The notes under the pieces are model-generated. The model did not search any database, was not told the DNA's origin, and saw only the letters and a program-made list of their open reading frames with translations. A stretch of DNA of 49,707 nucleotides, taken from contig CACZFO010000014.1 in NCBI GenBank assembly GCA_902780455.1, forward strand, positions 1-49,707. The letters are read 5' to 3'. Every line of letters begins with the position of its first letter. The first letter of the stretch is position 1. Position numbers and translations under genes: made by a program. Source of the DNA: an uncultured Bacteroidia bacterium. Its GTDB lineage: Bacteria > Bacteroidota > Bacteroidia > Bacteroidales > UBA932. Positions 8,292 to 17,125 of the stretch are shown one piece after another.

Positions 8292-9944
8292 TTATTTCTT
8301 AGTCCATCCGCCGAATGCTTTCTCCTCTCTTTCTCCAAACTCCTGGTCAAAGCCAGTCACCTTACCGTCTTCCATGTTGAAGGTAACTTCAAATGCATGT
8401 CCGTCGCTGCGGAAAGAATAGGTTGTACCGCTCTTGTGCCTGAGTTCCTTCTTCCACTCCTTCTTGTCAGCAAACTTTGCAGGAACCCTGTACAGCTTGC
8501 CCTTCTCAAAGGTTATGATCACATCTCCGAAAGGAGCTTCCTTGGTATAGGTTCCGGCAAAGATGCTCTTGTCAGCAACCTCAGGCTTTACCTCCGGTTT
8601 AGGCTTGGCATTCTGCTCGGCGATTGCCTTCTCCCTTGAAGAAACATAATCTTTCCAGTACTCCTCACTGTAATCTCTCAAAGGTTCTTCAGCACCCCTG
8701 ACAAGGTCGATAACCCTTCTCATGATGGCATATCTCGGACTTGCTCCAACTTCACAGTTCAGAAGCACGCAGCCTGCCAGCTTGAGTTCAGGAACAAAGT
8801 AGCAGATGGCTGTAACTCCCCATGAAGTTCCTGTATGGAAGTAAAGCTTGTAGTCGTGGTTCTGCTCGATGAACCAGCACATTCCGTAAAGCCTCATCAT
8901 TGATGAGTCCTGACTTACAACCGTATACCCACGGTGCAGCGGAAGCATGGCCTTCCTAGGCATGACGAATGTGGTGTCCTTGACGTTGCCATCTTTATCG
9001 CGATTAACGATATATCCGTTGTTGCAATGGAACTGTGCATACTTTATAAGGTCCTCTACAGTTGAGCAGAGGCTTCCGGCAGGACCGATAACGGTCAGCC
9101 AGTTGAGAGCCTGCTCGTCGCCGTAAAGAGGAAGGACAGCAACCTTTCCGTCCTTGGCGTATGTATAGTCGTGAGGAGTAACCACATCCTTTGCAGAGGC
9201 AAAACCTTCTGCATTCATTGTAGACGACTTCATTCCCAGAGGCTTGAACACCCTCTCACGTACATTTTCCTCCCAGCTCTTGCCGGTGTATTTCTCAATG
9301 AGCTTTGAGCATACCACAAAGGTTATGTTGTTGTAGTCATAACCGGAGCGGAAGCTGAATCCCGGTTTCAGGAATCCAAGAAGCTTGTAAGTATCTTCCC
9401 TGTCATATCCCAGGTTTCCAAAGTATGTTCCGGCTTCATCTACAAGACCTGTTGAATGAAGGAGGGCATCCCTGACAAGCATGTTGTTGCTCACATAAGG
9501 ATTGTCCTTGAACATCTCAAAGTCCGGCAACAGCTTCTTTACGGTGTCTGTCCACTTGAACTTGCCCTCATTCACAAGCTGCGCCATTACGGTAGCCGTA
9601 AAAGACTTTGAAACAGAAGCTATCTGGAAGAGGGTGGTTGTATTGACTGGATCTCCTGGCTTGTTCACTACAGGCTTCACGCCGGCCTGGGTGAACTTGC
9701 ACTCATTGTACTTTACGCCGGCAAACCCCACACCGTCTGCAGGACGGAGTTCCTTTACTCCGTAAGCCTTCTTGAAGACAACATTATTGTCTACAGAAAC
9801 AGCAACCGCCACTCCAGGCAGCTGCCAGGTTTTCATTACCTGCTTTACGTAATCGTCAACCTTCTTTGTAAAATCAGGGTCCTGCGCGCAAAGTGGTGCA
9901 AGAAAGCCCAGCACCATGGCTGAAAATAGAAATAATCGTTTCAT
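8292..9944 (-). CDS. Exported serine hydrolase, beta-lactamase/class C PBP family
   Basis: The start at 9944 was chosen because it begins a proper signal peptide (MKRLFLFSAM..., cleavage near LCAQ). Further in-frame codons upstream would put charged residues in front of it and overlap the promoter. The 550-residue protein carries the SxxK motif SVSK with nucleophile S110 and K113, a YxN-type motif in YDYNN, and HTG in place of KTG, as common in the class C/esterase branch. A C-terminal domain (after the Lys/Pro-rich linker near residue 460) resembles DUF3471, frequent in such hydrolases. It may be a D-amino-acid peptidase or esterase; calling it a resistance beta-lactamase is not supported. 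It is first in a two-gene operon with the C26 peptidase. Confidence 0.82.
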   Translation of the reverse strand: MKRLFLFSAMVLGFLAPLCAQDPDFTKKVDDYVKQVMKTWQLPGVAVAVSVDNNVVFKKAYGVKELRPADGVGFAGVKYNECKFTQAGVKPVVNKPGDPVNTTTLFQIASVSKSFTATVMAQLVNEGKFKWTDTVKKLLPDFEMFKDNPYVSNNMLVRDALLHSTGLVDEAGTYFGNLGYDREDTYKLLGFLKPGFSFRSGYDYNNITFVVCSKLIEKYTGKSWEENVRERVFKPLGMKSSTMNAEGFASAKDVVTPHDYTYAKDGKVAVLPLYGDEQALNWLTVIGPAGSLCSTVEDLIKYAQFHCNNGYIVNRDKDGNVKDTTFVMPRKAMLPLHRGYTVVSQDSSMMRLYGMCWFIEQNHDYKLYFHTGTSWGVTAICYFVPELKLAGCVLLNCEVGASPRYAIMRRVIDLVRGAEEPLRDYSEEYWKDYVSSREKAIAEQNAKPKPEVKPEVADKSIFAGTYTKEAPFGDVIITFEKGKLYRVPAKFADKKEWKKELRHKSGTTYSFRSDGHAFEVTFNMEDGKVTGFDQEFGEREEKAFGGWTKK

Positions 9945-9967
9945 AAAGATTGCATTTTTGCTTTTCA

Positions 9968-9995
9968 CAAATATAACCATTTTGCGCTATATTTG
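9968..9995. promoter_or_regulatory. Divergent promoter boxes for serine hydrolase and radA
   Basis: TATATTTG occurs on the minus strand at 9975-9968 (24 bp before the hydrolase start) and on the plus strand at 9988-9995 (20 bp before the radA start). Both are exact TAnnTTTG matches, and their positions support the chosen start codons of both genes. Confidence 0.65.
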
Positions 9996-10014
9996 TCTTA
10001 AGAAGATAATTGTT

Positions 10015-11388
10015 ATGGCAAAGGTCAAGAAAGCGTTTTTCTGCTCCAACTGCGGTTATGAGAGCCCAAAATGGATGGGACAGTGCCCGTCCTGCGGACA
10101 ATGGAACACTATGGTAGAGGAAGTTATAAGCCGTGGCGAGGGTCCTGCTGCCAAAAGCTATGCGGCCCCCGGGGTAAATGCCAAGCCTCAGAAACTGTCC
10201 GAGATTGAATCCAGCGGAAACGAAGAAAGGATAACCCTGGCTTCCGGAAGCGAACTTGACCGCATCCTGGGAGGGGGCATGGTAAAAGGCTCGCTGGTGC
10301 TCATAGGCGGAGAGCCCGGAATAGGAAAATCCACTCTCAGCCTTCAGATTCCACTTTCAAATCCCGCAATAAGGACTCTCTATGTATCCGGAGAGGAGAG
10401 TGCACGCCAGATAAAGATGAGGGCGGAAAGGCTTGGAGGCATTCATGACAACTGCTACATCCTTCCAGAAACATCCCTTGACAACATAACCGACCAGGCC
10501 CGCAGCATAAAACCGGACCTGATGATAATAGACTCCATCCAGACCATCTTCTCAACGGCCGTGGAGTCTTCAGCCGGAAGCGTTTCACAGGTCAAGGAGT
10601 GCGCCGTCTCGCTGCTGAGGTTTGCAAAAGAAACCAACACTCCTGTAATAATCATAGGCCATATAACAAAAGACGGGACCATTGCCGGCCCAAAGGTTTT
10701 GGAGCATATCGTAGATGTGGTACTCCAGTTTGAAGGTGACACCAGGCATTCTTTCCGCATCCTCAGAAGCATCAAGAACAGATTTGGAGCCTCAGCAGAA
10801 CTGGCTGTGTATGAGATGACGGGAACAGGTCTGAGAGAGGTCCTCAATCCTAGCGAGATGTTCATCTCCACCCACGAGGAGTCCTTGAGCGGAAGCGCGG
10901 TTGCCGCGATGCTCGACGGAACCCGCCCGTTCCTTATAGAGGTGCAGGCTCTTGTATCTACCGCAGCTTACGGCACTCCTCAGCGATCAGCAACCGGCTT
11001 CGATGTCAGAAGGCTCAACATGCTCCTGGCAGTTCTGGAAAAAAGGGTTGGCTTCAAGATAGGAGCAAAGGATGTTTTCCTGAACATCGCCGGAGGAATA
11101 AAGGTATCAGATCCCGCATGTGACCTTGCAATCATCATGAGCATCCTTTCCTCAAGTTTTGACGTTGCCGTAAACCAGAAATACACCTTTGCTGCAGAAG
11201 TTGGCCTGAACGGAGAAATACGTCCTGTCTCACAGGTAGAAAGGAGAATCGCCGAGGCGGAAAAACTGGGTTTCGAGAGAATCTACATCTCCTCCTACAG
11301 CCAGAAAGAAGAAAAGCAGCACAGGAAGATCAAGGTTATCCGTGCCGCTTCAATTCCCCAGATTGTCCGGGATATTTTTCAGGAATAA
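10015..11388 (+). CDS. radA: DNA repair protein RadA
   Basis: A 457-residue RadA/Sms. The start at 10015 gives the canonical N-terminus with the zinc finger C10/C13...C24/C27. A RecA-like ATPase follows with Walker A GGEPGIGKST (K105), Walker B LMIIDSIQT and the RadA-specific KNRFG motif. The C-terminal third is the Lon-protease-like domain found in all RadA proteins. It acts as a DNA-dependent ATPase that drives branch migration during homologous recombination. Length is standard. The codons further upstream are in frame but run back through the promoter, so they were excluded. It converges with prmC, with only 5 bp between the stops. Confidence 0.95.
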   Translation: MAKVKKAFFCSNCGYESPKWMGQCPSCGQWNTMVEEVISRGEGPAAKSYAAPGVNAKPQKLSEIESSGNEERITLASGSELDRILGGGMVKGSLVLIGGEPGIGKSTLSLQIPLSNPAIRTLYVSGEESARQIKMRAERLGGIHDNCYILPETSLDNITDQARSIKPDLMIIDSIQTIFSTAVESSAGSVSQVKECAVSLLRFAKETNTPVIIIGHITKDGTIAGPKVLEHIVDVVLQFEGDTRHSFRILRSIKNRFGASAELAVYEMTGTGLREVLNPSEMFISTHEESLSGSAVAAMLDGTRPFLIEVQALVSTAAYGTPQRSATGFDVRRLNMLLAVLEKRVGFKIGAKDVFLNIAGGIKVSDPACDLAIIMSILSSSFDVAVNQKYTFAAEVGLNGEIRPVSQVERRIAEAEKLGFERIYISSYSQKEEKQHRKIKVIRAASIPQIVRDIFQE

Positions 11389-11393
11389 TACAT

Positions 11394-12296
11394 TCAAACA
11401 GAAGCACAGGCAAAACGCTGGCGTCCGAACATATCGCTGAGGATACGGATACTGCTGAAGCCCTTTTCTTTGAGCATAATTTCAACATCCTTGGCAAACA
11501 GCGGATTTATTTCAAAGTAAAGGCGTCCGCCGGAGTAAAGAAGTTCAGCAGCCATGCCGGCAATCTTTTCATAGAAAAGAATCGGATGTGCATCTGGGAC
11601 AAACAAAGCCTGCTCAGGCTCAAAGCCAAGCACATTCCTGTGCATGTTTTCTTTTTCTTTCTCAGCGATGTAAGGAGGATTGGATATCATCACATCTACC
11701 TTACCTATGAAAGATTTGAGGGCCGGGAAATCTCCACACAGAACATCGTAAAGGAAGAACATCGGCCATCGGCGGTCAAGTGTTATCCTCTGTCCTTTAG
11801 CATATTGAAGGGCGATTTCTGAGATATCGCATCCGTAGGTTTCCAAGACCTTGCCTTTTTCTGCAAAGGACTTGGCAAGAGCCTTGTGCAGGCTCCAGGC
11901 TATGCATCCGCTTCCTGTGCATACATCAAAAATCTTGAAAGCCCGCTGCGCCTCCGGAGAAGATCCTGGAGAGACAGACCGTGCAATTTCACTTATTGCA
12001 AGGGCAACGAGTTCTTCTGTCTCAGGCCTGGGAATCAAGACCCCGGGCCCTACCTTGAACTTGCTGCCGCAGAAGTACTCAAAGCCGGAAATGTACTGTA
12101 CAGGTTCTCCGTTTTCCAGGCGGGATATGTATTTTCCCGCATCGCCGATTTCAGTATCGGGATAAGTAATCTGCCTTGTACGGGAAATGTTGAAGATGTC
12201 TTCGAGAGCCCTGGATGCAAGAGAGGCCGCTTCCTCCTTGCCATAGAGCGGAAGCAGCCTTTTCCTGCAGTCTTCTATGAACTCTCTTACCGTCAT
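11394..12296 (-). CDS. prmC: Release-factor glutamine methyltransferase PrmC/HemK
   Basis: A 300-residue S-adenosylmethionine-dependent methyltransferase. The class I SAM site appears as DVCTGSGCIAWSL and the glutamine-binding catalytic motif as ISNPPYIAEKE. An N-terminal helical domain of about 80 residues precedes the methyltransferase, as in PrmC. It methylates the GGQ glutamine of peptide-chain release factors. The start at 12296 overlaps the tnaA stop (ATGA), so translation is coupled to tnaA, placing it last in the PBP1A-ddl-tnaA-prmC unit. The longer open frame upstream lies wholly inside tnaA and was rejected. Confidence 0.92.
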   Translation of the reverse strand: MTVREFIEDCRKRLLPLYGKEEAASLASRALEDIFNISRTRQITYPDTEIGDAGKYISRLENGEPVQYISGFEYFCGSKFKVGPGVLIPRPETEELVALAISEIARSVSPGSSPEAQRAFKIFDVCTGSGCIAWSLHKALAKSFAEKGKVLETYGCDISEIALQYAKGQRITLDRRWPMFFLYDVLCGDFPALKSFIGKVDVMISNPPYIAEKEKENMHRNVLGFEPEQALFVPDAHPILFYEKIAGMAAELLYSGGRLYFEINPLFAKDVEIMLKEKGFSSIRILSDMFGRQRFACASV

Positions 12297-13669
12297 CCAA
12301 GTCTCTTGAGCTGAACGGTGAAATGGCGCATCAAAGGAGCCTCCCATTCAATTGCAACTCCGCGGGTTATGCTCTTGCGCCTGTCGTATACGTTCTTCAG
12401 GGCTGCGGCTATGACCTTCATGTGGTTGTCAGTGTAAACTCTTCTAGGAATGGCAAGTCTCAGAAGGTCAAGGCCTCCGAAGCGGTTCTCCCGGGTAACG
12501 GGGTCTCTGTCGGCCAGCATATAGCCTATCTCGCATGCACGGATTCCGGCCTCAAGGTAAAGCTCGCAGGTAAGAGTCTGGGCAGGGAATTCTTCCTTTG
12601 GCACATCGGTGAGCACCCTGTCTGCATCTACGAAGATGGCATGTCCGCCGGCCGGCCTCTGATAAGGTATGCCGTACTCATCCAGCAGGCTTGCAAGATA
12701 CTGGACCTGGTGGATCCTGGTCTGGAGCATGTCAAATTCAGTGTTCTCGTCAAGACCCTGGGCCAGGGCATTGAGGTCCCTTCCGTTCATGCCGCCGTAT
12801 GTCACATACCCTTCAAAAGGAATGCAGAAGAGCTTTGCTCCCTCATACCATTCCTTGCGGCGGGTGGCAATGAAACCTCCCATGTTCACAATGCCGTCTT
12901 TCTTTGCAGACATGGTCATGGCATCGGCATCGGTGTACATCTCAAGGGCTATCTCCTTGATTGTCTTGTCTGAATATCCCTCTTCCCTTGTCTTGATAAA
13001 GTAGGCGTTCTCCGCAAAGCGGGCGCTGTCCACTACAACAGGAACTCCGTACTTGTGGCAAAGGGCGCATGTATCCTTGATGTTCTTCATGGAAACCGGC
13101 TGTCCGCCAACGGTATTGTTGGTTACGGTAAGTACCATGAAAGGAACGTTGCCCTTGTTTTCAACCAGAACCTTCTCCAGCTTTTCAAGAGAAACGTTGC
13201 CCTTGAAAGGCACCTCTTTCTGAGTGTCCTTGGCATCGTCGCAGGTTACGTCTATAGCCTTGGCATGTCGGCTCTCTATATGACCCTTGGTGGTATCGAA
13301 GTGAGCGTTGCCCGGAACCACGTTGCCTTCCTTCACCAGATAGGAGAAGAGAACGTTTTCGGCAGCCCTTCCCTGGTGAGTCGGAATCACGTAGTTCATT
13401 CCGAAGATCTTCTTTACCATAGCCTCAAACTTGTAGAACGAGGTTGCTCCGGCATAACTCTCGTCGCCGAGCATCAATTCAGCCCACTGGCGGTCGCTCA
13501 TGGCACCGGTGCCGCTGTCTGTGAGAAGGTCTATGTAAACCTGTTCAGCCTTTAATTGAAATACGTTGTAATGAGCCTCGGCCAGCCATTTCTTTCTCTC
13601 TTCAAGAGTGGAACGGCGCATCGGCTCCACCATTTTGATTTTCCACGATTCTGCAAAAGGTAGTTCCAT
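12293..13669 (-). CDS. tnaA: Tryptophanase
   Basis: A 458-residue PLP-dependent beta-eliminating lyase. The PLP lysine is in MSAKKD (K257), and the family signature YIDLLTDSGTGAMSD lies at about 45-59. Tryptophanase and tyrosine phenol-lyase are paralogues. Two positions favour tryptophanase: HFDTTKGH has the aspartate where tyrosine phenol-lyase has threonine, and IRACEIG has isoleucine where the lyase has its phenol-binding arginine (MERG). The reaction is L-tryptophan to indole, pyruvate and ammonia, so the organism should be able to make indole. There is no TnaC-like leader peptide or tnaB permease beside it. Instead it sits 22 bp downstream of ddl with no promoter box in the gap, so it is apparently expressed with cell-wall genes. 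Confidence 0.87.
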   Translation of the reverse strand: MELPFAESWKIKMVEPMRRSTLEERKKWLAEAHYNVFQLKAEQVYIDLLTDSGTGAMSDRQWAELMLGDESYAGATSFYKFEAMVKKIFGMNYVIPTHQGRAAENVLFSYLVKEGNVVPGNAHFDTTKGHIESRHAKAIDVTCDDAKDTQKEVPFKGNVSLEKLEKVLVENKGNVPFMVLTVTNNTVGGQPVSMKNIKDTCALCHKYGVPVVVDSARFAENAYFIKTREEGYSDKTIKEIALEMYTDADAMTMSAKKDGIVNMGGFIATRRKEWYEGAKLFCIPFEGYVTYGGMNGRDLNALAQGLDENTEFDMLQTRIHQVQYLASLLDEYGIPYQRPAGGHAIFVDADRVLTDVPKEEFPAQTLTCELYLEAGIRACEIGYMLADRDPVTRENRFGGLDLLRLAIPRRVYTDNHMKVIAAALKNVYDRRKSITRGVAIEWEAPLMRHFTVQLKRLG

Positions 13670-13691
13670 ATAATGATTCGTTTATAGTGTG

Positions 13692-14702
13692 TTATCTGGG
13701 GTTGAATGCTTCTTCTATCATGCTGGTTACAAACTCCTTGGTATCTATCCCGGCAACCCTGAGCATCTTTGGCACGAGGCTCATTTCGGTCATTCCCGGA
13801 ACGGTGTTGGTTTCAAGGAAGTATATCTCTTCTTCAGGGGTTACGATATAGTCCATCCTGACTATGCCGCGGCAACCCATGTAAGAATAGATCTGTTCAG
13901 TCAGGTTCTGTATCCGGGCGCTCAGGGCCGGAGAAATCCTTGCAGGGCAAATTTCCTGGCTTTCTCCAAGGTACTTGGCTTCGTAGTCAAAGAATTCCCT
14001 GTCCGTAACTATCTCGGTTACAGGAAGGGCCGTAATCTTGCCATGGGACATGAACACTCCGCAGGTCATCTCGCGGCCGCTTACGGCTTCCTCGGCGAGA
14101 ATTGTCCCGCACTCTGAAAAGGCCTTGTCAATTGCTGCCTGGAGGTCTTTCTCCTCCTTTACCTTGGTAACTCCGAAACTGCTTCCTCCAACCGTCGGCT
14201 TGACAAACATTGGAAGACCTACCTGGCGTATGATCTCGCGCAGGGAATAAGGCCTGTTCTTGCTGATGAATATGTCGTCTGCCATCTTCACTCCGGCAAA
14301 GTCAAGGAATCTCTTGCAGGAATGCTTGTCAAAGGTAATCGCCGAGACAAAAGAAGAACATGAGGTGAACGGCACTTTCTGCATCTCAAGGTAGCCCTGG
14401 AGAAGACCGTTTTCACCTGGTGTTCCGTGGATCATTATCAAGGCTGCGTCAAAAGCCGTGAGGCCGTTGCCGCTGCCGAAGGAGAATGTGTTCTTGTCAA
14501 CAGTTGGAGCTCCCTGATGTTCCATGACAGTCCGGGCGTCCTGGTTTTCAGCAGGCATCACAAACCAATCCGTTCCCTGGATAAAAACTATGTAGGGACA
14601 GTACTTGAGGCGGTCCACATATTTGATGACGTTGAGGGTCGAATTTACGCTGACCTCCCTTTCGGAAGAATCACCGCCGCAAATAACAGCTATGTTCTTC
14701 AT
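13692..14702 (-). CDS. ddl: D-alanine--D-alanine ligase
   Basis: A 336-residue ATP-grasp ligase that makes the D-Ala-D-Ala dipeptide for peptidoglycan stem peptides. The N-terminal substrate domain starts with ICGGDSSEREVSVNS, where the conserved glutamate and serine follow the GG. The ATP-grasp region has FVKPTVGGSSFGVTKV, and the C-terminal metal-binding segment ends in FLETNTVPGMTEMSLVP. Length and motifs are normal. It starts 6 bp after the PBP1A stop and is followed by tnaA after 22 bp, so it is an internal gene of the operon. Confidence 0.95.
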   Translation of the reverse strand: MKNIAVICGGDSSEREVSVNSTLNVIKYVDRLKYCPYIVFIQGTDWFVMPAENQDARTVMEHQGAPTVDKNTFSFGSGNGLTAFDAALIMIHGTPGENGLLQGYLEMQKVPFTSCSSFVSAITFDKHSCKRFLDFAGVKMADDIFISKNRPYSLREIIRQVGLPMFVKPTVGGSSFGVTKVKEEKDLQAAIDKAFSECGTILAEEAVSGREMTCGVFMSHGKITALPVTEIVTDREFFDYEAKYLGESQEICPARISPALSARIQNLTEQIYSYMGCRGIVRMDYIVTPEEEIYFLETNTVPGMTEMSLVPKMLRVAGIDTKEFVTSMIEEAFNPR

Positions 14703-14708
14703 ATAAAG

Positions 14709-17024
14709 CTAATTCTCTTCAATAAAGTTATCTCCGTCTTCAGGATATTCTTCAGTGACTGCGGAGCTGACGCAGTCCATGCTGTATCCAGACGGTTTGG
14801 TAAACTGGTCGTTGATGGAAATAGGAATCGAAGGATCATCCAGCACTTTCTTCATGAATATGGCCCAGATAGGAAGGGCAACGGAAGCACCCTGGCCCTG
14901 TCCGGTCCAGCGGAAGTGTACCTGACGGTCTTCAGCTCCAACCCAGACTCCCACTGTAAGCTTCGGGACATAGCCTATGAACCATCCATCGGAGTTCTCG
15001 TTGGTGGTTCCGGTCTTGCCGGCAATCTCGCCTCCGGTTATGTAACGCCTTACCCTTGATCCTGTTCCGCCGTCTACCACCCCCCTCATCATCTGTACCA
15101 TGGTATAGGCGGTGTTCTCGCCTATGGCCTCCCTCTTGCGTGAAGCAAAGTTTGCGAGCACCCTGCCGTTCTTGTCCTCGATCCTCGTCACGAAAACAGG
15201 TTCTACGAAGACGCCCTTGCTCGGGAAGGTGTTGAACGCACTTACCATCTGATACACAGGCACATCGGCACTTCCCACACAAAGAGAATGAACGGGTTCG
15301 AGATAGCACTTGATGCCCATGTTGTGGGCCATCCTTACAAGAGCCTCGGGTCCGAACTGCTTCATAAGATAGGCGGCCACATTGTTGTTGGATGCCATAA
15401 GTCCCCACCTGAGGGTTACTGTAGCTCCGTTTCCTCCGCCCTTAGGAGTCCACACGTTGTTGCCGATTACAAAAGACTGCGGCTGGTTGACGGTAACGTC
15501 ACAAGGTGTGAATCCTTCCTGCATGGCCAGCGTATAAAGGAACGGCTTGAAAGTGGAACCCACCTGCCTCTGGCCCTGCATCACCTGGTCGTACTTGAAG
15601 TAATTGTAATTGGCTCCGCCCACATACGCCCTCACGTATCCGGTCTCCGGCTCAATTGCCATGAGCCCGGTCCTGAGGAAAGACTTGAAGTACTTGATGG
15701 AATCGTTCGGAGTCATGACGGTGTCTTTGTATCCCTTCTGATTCCAGGCAAATACGCGCATCTTGGTCTTCTGGTCAAAGCTCTTCTCTATCTCCTGATC
15801 AGTGGCTCCGGCCTCCTTCATGTTCTTGTACCGGTCCGACCAGCGGCGGGCACGCTTCATGATGGATTCTATCACGTTCTCCGGAGTGTTGTCTGCAAAC
15901 GGATAATGCTTGCGGTACTTGAGATCCTCGTTGAACTGCGGCTGAAGATACTTCAGATGCTCAACTGCAGCCTGCTCTGCATATCTCTGCATCTTTCCGT
16001 TGAGCGGGGTGTATATCTTGAGTCCGTCTTTCTCCAGTTCGTACTTGCTTCCGTCCGGCTTGAAATTCTTGTTAAGCCAGCCGTACAGGGGATTCTCCTT
16101 CCAGGATGCGGAATCCTGGCTGTACTGGTTCATGTCGGTGTATGAAGAGCGCACAGGTTTTTTTGCGCTCATTATCCTCTTGAGCATGTCCCTGAAGTAA
16201 GGAGCCTGCCCGTTGGATACGTCTATATCTCCCTTGGAGGCCAGGACGATAGGAATCTTCACTATGGAGTCGTACTGTGCGTCTGTCAGGTATCCGTACT
16301 TGTTCATCTGCCTGAGCACGTGGTTGCGCCTCTGCAGGGAAAGTTCAGGATTGCGTATTGGATTGTACTTGGTGGGCTTGTTGACCATGCCGACCAGCAA
16401 GGCTGATTCCTCCACGTTGAGGTCCTTCGGAAGTTTGCCGAAGAAAGTTGAAGATGCGCTCTTGATTCCGTAAGCGTTCCTTCCGAAGAAGACGGCGTCA
16501 AGATACATGCTCATGATCTCCTCCTTGGTGTAGCTTCTTTCAAGCTTTATGGCAGTTATCCACTCCTTGAACTTGGTGGTTATGAGTTTGAGTTTTCCGG
16601 CTCCTGGTTCTCTTGGGAAAAGACTCTTGGCAAGCTGCTGGCTGAGGGTACTTCCACCGCCGCCGCTGGCCCTGTTGCCCAGGGCTATGCTCTTGACCGC
16701 CACCCTGACAAGGCTCTTTCCGTCTATGCCGCTGTGGTCGTAGAACCTGACATCCTCGGTTGCAACAAGGGCATCCTTGAGGTTCTGCGACAGGTCTTCA
16801 TAATTTGAATAGGACCTGTTCTCTATATGGTATGTATTGAGAAGGGTGCCGTCCTCCGCTATGATCTGCGTAGCAAGGTTGCTCTGCGGGTCTTCCAGTT
16901 CCTCAAAAGACGGGATATCTGCAAACATCCACACGAACAGCAAGGCGGCAAGAATCAGTATTATCGGGCTGAAAACTATGATCCACAGCCACTTGACAAA
17001 ACGTTTCCTGTTATTGATTTTCAT
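14709..17024 (-). CDS. Bifunctional class A penicillin-binding protein (PBP1A type)
   Basis: A 771-residue membrane-anchored peptidoglycan synthase. A single transmembrane helix at about residues 12-32 is followed by a GT51 glycosyltransferase domain (ATEDVRFYDHSGID with the catalytic glutamate; GGSTLSQQLAK). The transpeptidase domain has SxxK at STFK (S490), an SNN motif in MASNNNVA and KTGTT (K670). Both activities therefore look intact. It is the promoter-proximal gene of the PBP1A-ddl-tnaA-prmC unit, with an exact TATTTTTG box about 22 bases upstream on the minus strand. The family is also called MrcA/PonA. Confidence 0.94.
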   Translation of the reverse strand: MKINNRKRFVKWLWIIVFSPIILILAALLFVWMFADIPSFEELEDPQSNLATQIIAEDGTLLNTYHIENRSYSNYEDLSQNLKDALVATEDVRFYDHSGIDGKSLVRVAVKSIALGNRASGGGGSTLSQQLAKSLFPREPGAGKLKLITTKFKEWITAIKLERSYTKEEIMSMYLDAVFFGRNAYGIKSASSTFFGKLPKDLNVEESALLVGMVNKPTKYNPIRNPELSLQRRNHVLRQMNKYGYLTDAQYDSIVKIPIVLASKGDIDVSNGQAPYFRDMLKRIMSAKKPVRSSYTDMNQYSQDSASWKENPLYGWLNKNFKPDGSKYELEKDGLKIYTPLNGKMQRYAEQAAVEHLKYLQPQFNEDLKYRKHYPFADNTPENVIESIMKRARRWSDRYKNMKEAGATDQEIEKSFDQKTKMRVFAWNQKGYKDTVMTPNDSIKYFKSFLRTGLMAIEPETGYVRAYVGGANYNYFKYDQVMQGQRQVGSTFKPFLYTLAMQEGFTPCDVTVNQPQSFVIGNNVWTPKGGGNGATVTLRWGLMASNNNVAAYLMKQFGPEALVRMAHNMGIKCYLEPVHSLCVGSADVPVYQMVSAFNTFPSKGVFVEPVFVTRIEDKNGRVLANFASRKREAIGENTAYTMVQMMRGVVDGGTGSRVRRYITGGEIAGKTGTTNENSDGWFIGYVPKLTVGVWVGAEDRQVHFRWTGQGQGASVALPIWAIFMKKVLDDPSIPISINDQFTKPSGYSMDCVSSAVTEEYPEDGDNFIEEN

Positions 17025-17045
17025 GGTTTACTTCTGTTGTGAAAA

Positions 17046-17096
17046 CAAAAATACAAATAAAAATTTGGAATAAATGGGAGTTAATGATTTACTTTG
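17046..17096. promoter_or_regulatory. Divergent promoter boxes for PBP1A and topA
   Basis: The minus strand has TATTTTTG at 17053-17046, an exact TAnnTTTG match upstream of PBP1A. The plus strand has TTACTTTG at 17089-17096, one mismatch from consensus, 29 bp before the topA start. Confidence 0.5.
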
Positions 17097-17125
17097 CACC
17101 TCCAACAGAACAAACGTGGGGATTT

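Noticed and set aside
8292..9944. Antibiotic-resistance beta-lactamase.
   Set aside because: The protein is a long class C-fold hydrolase with HTG in place of KTG and a DUF3471-like tail, typical of housekeeping peptidases or esterases.
12293..13669. Annotation as tyrosine phenol-lyase.
   Set aside because: The phenol-binding arginine position is isoleucine and the HFDTT aspartate matches tryptophanase.
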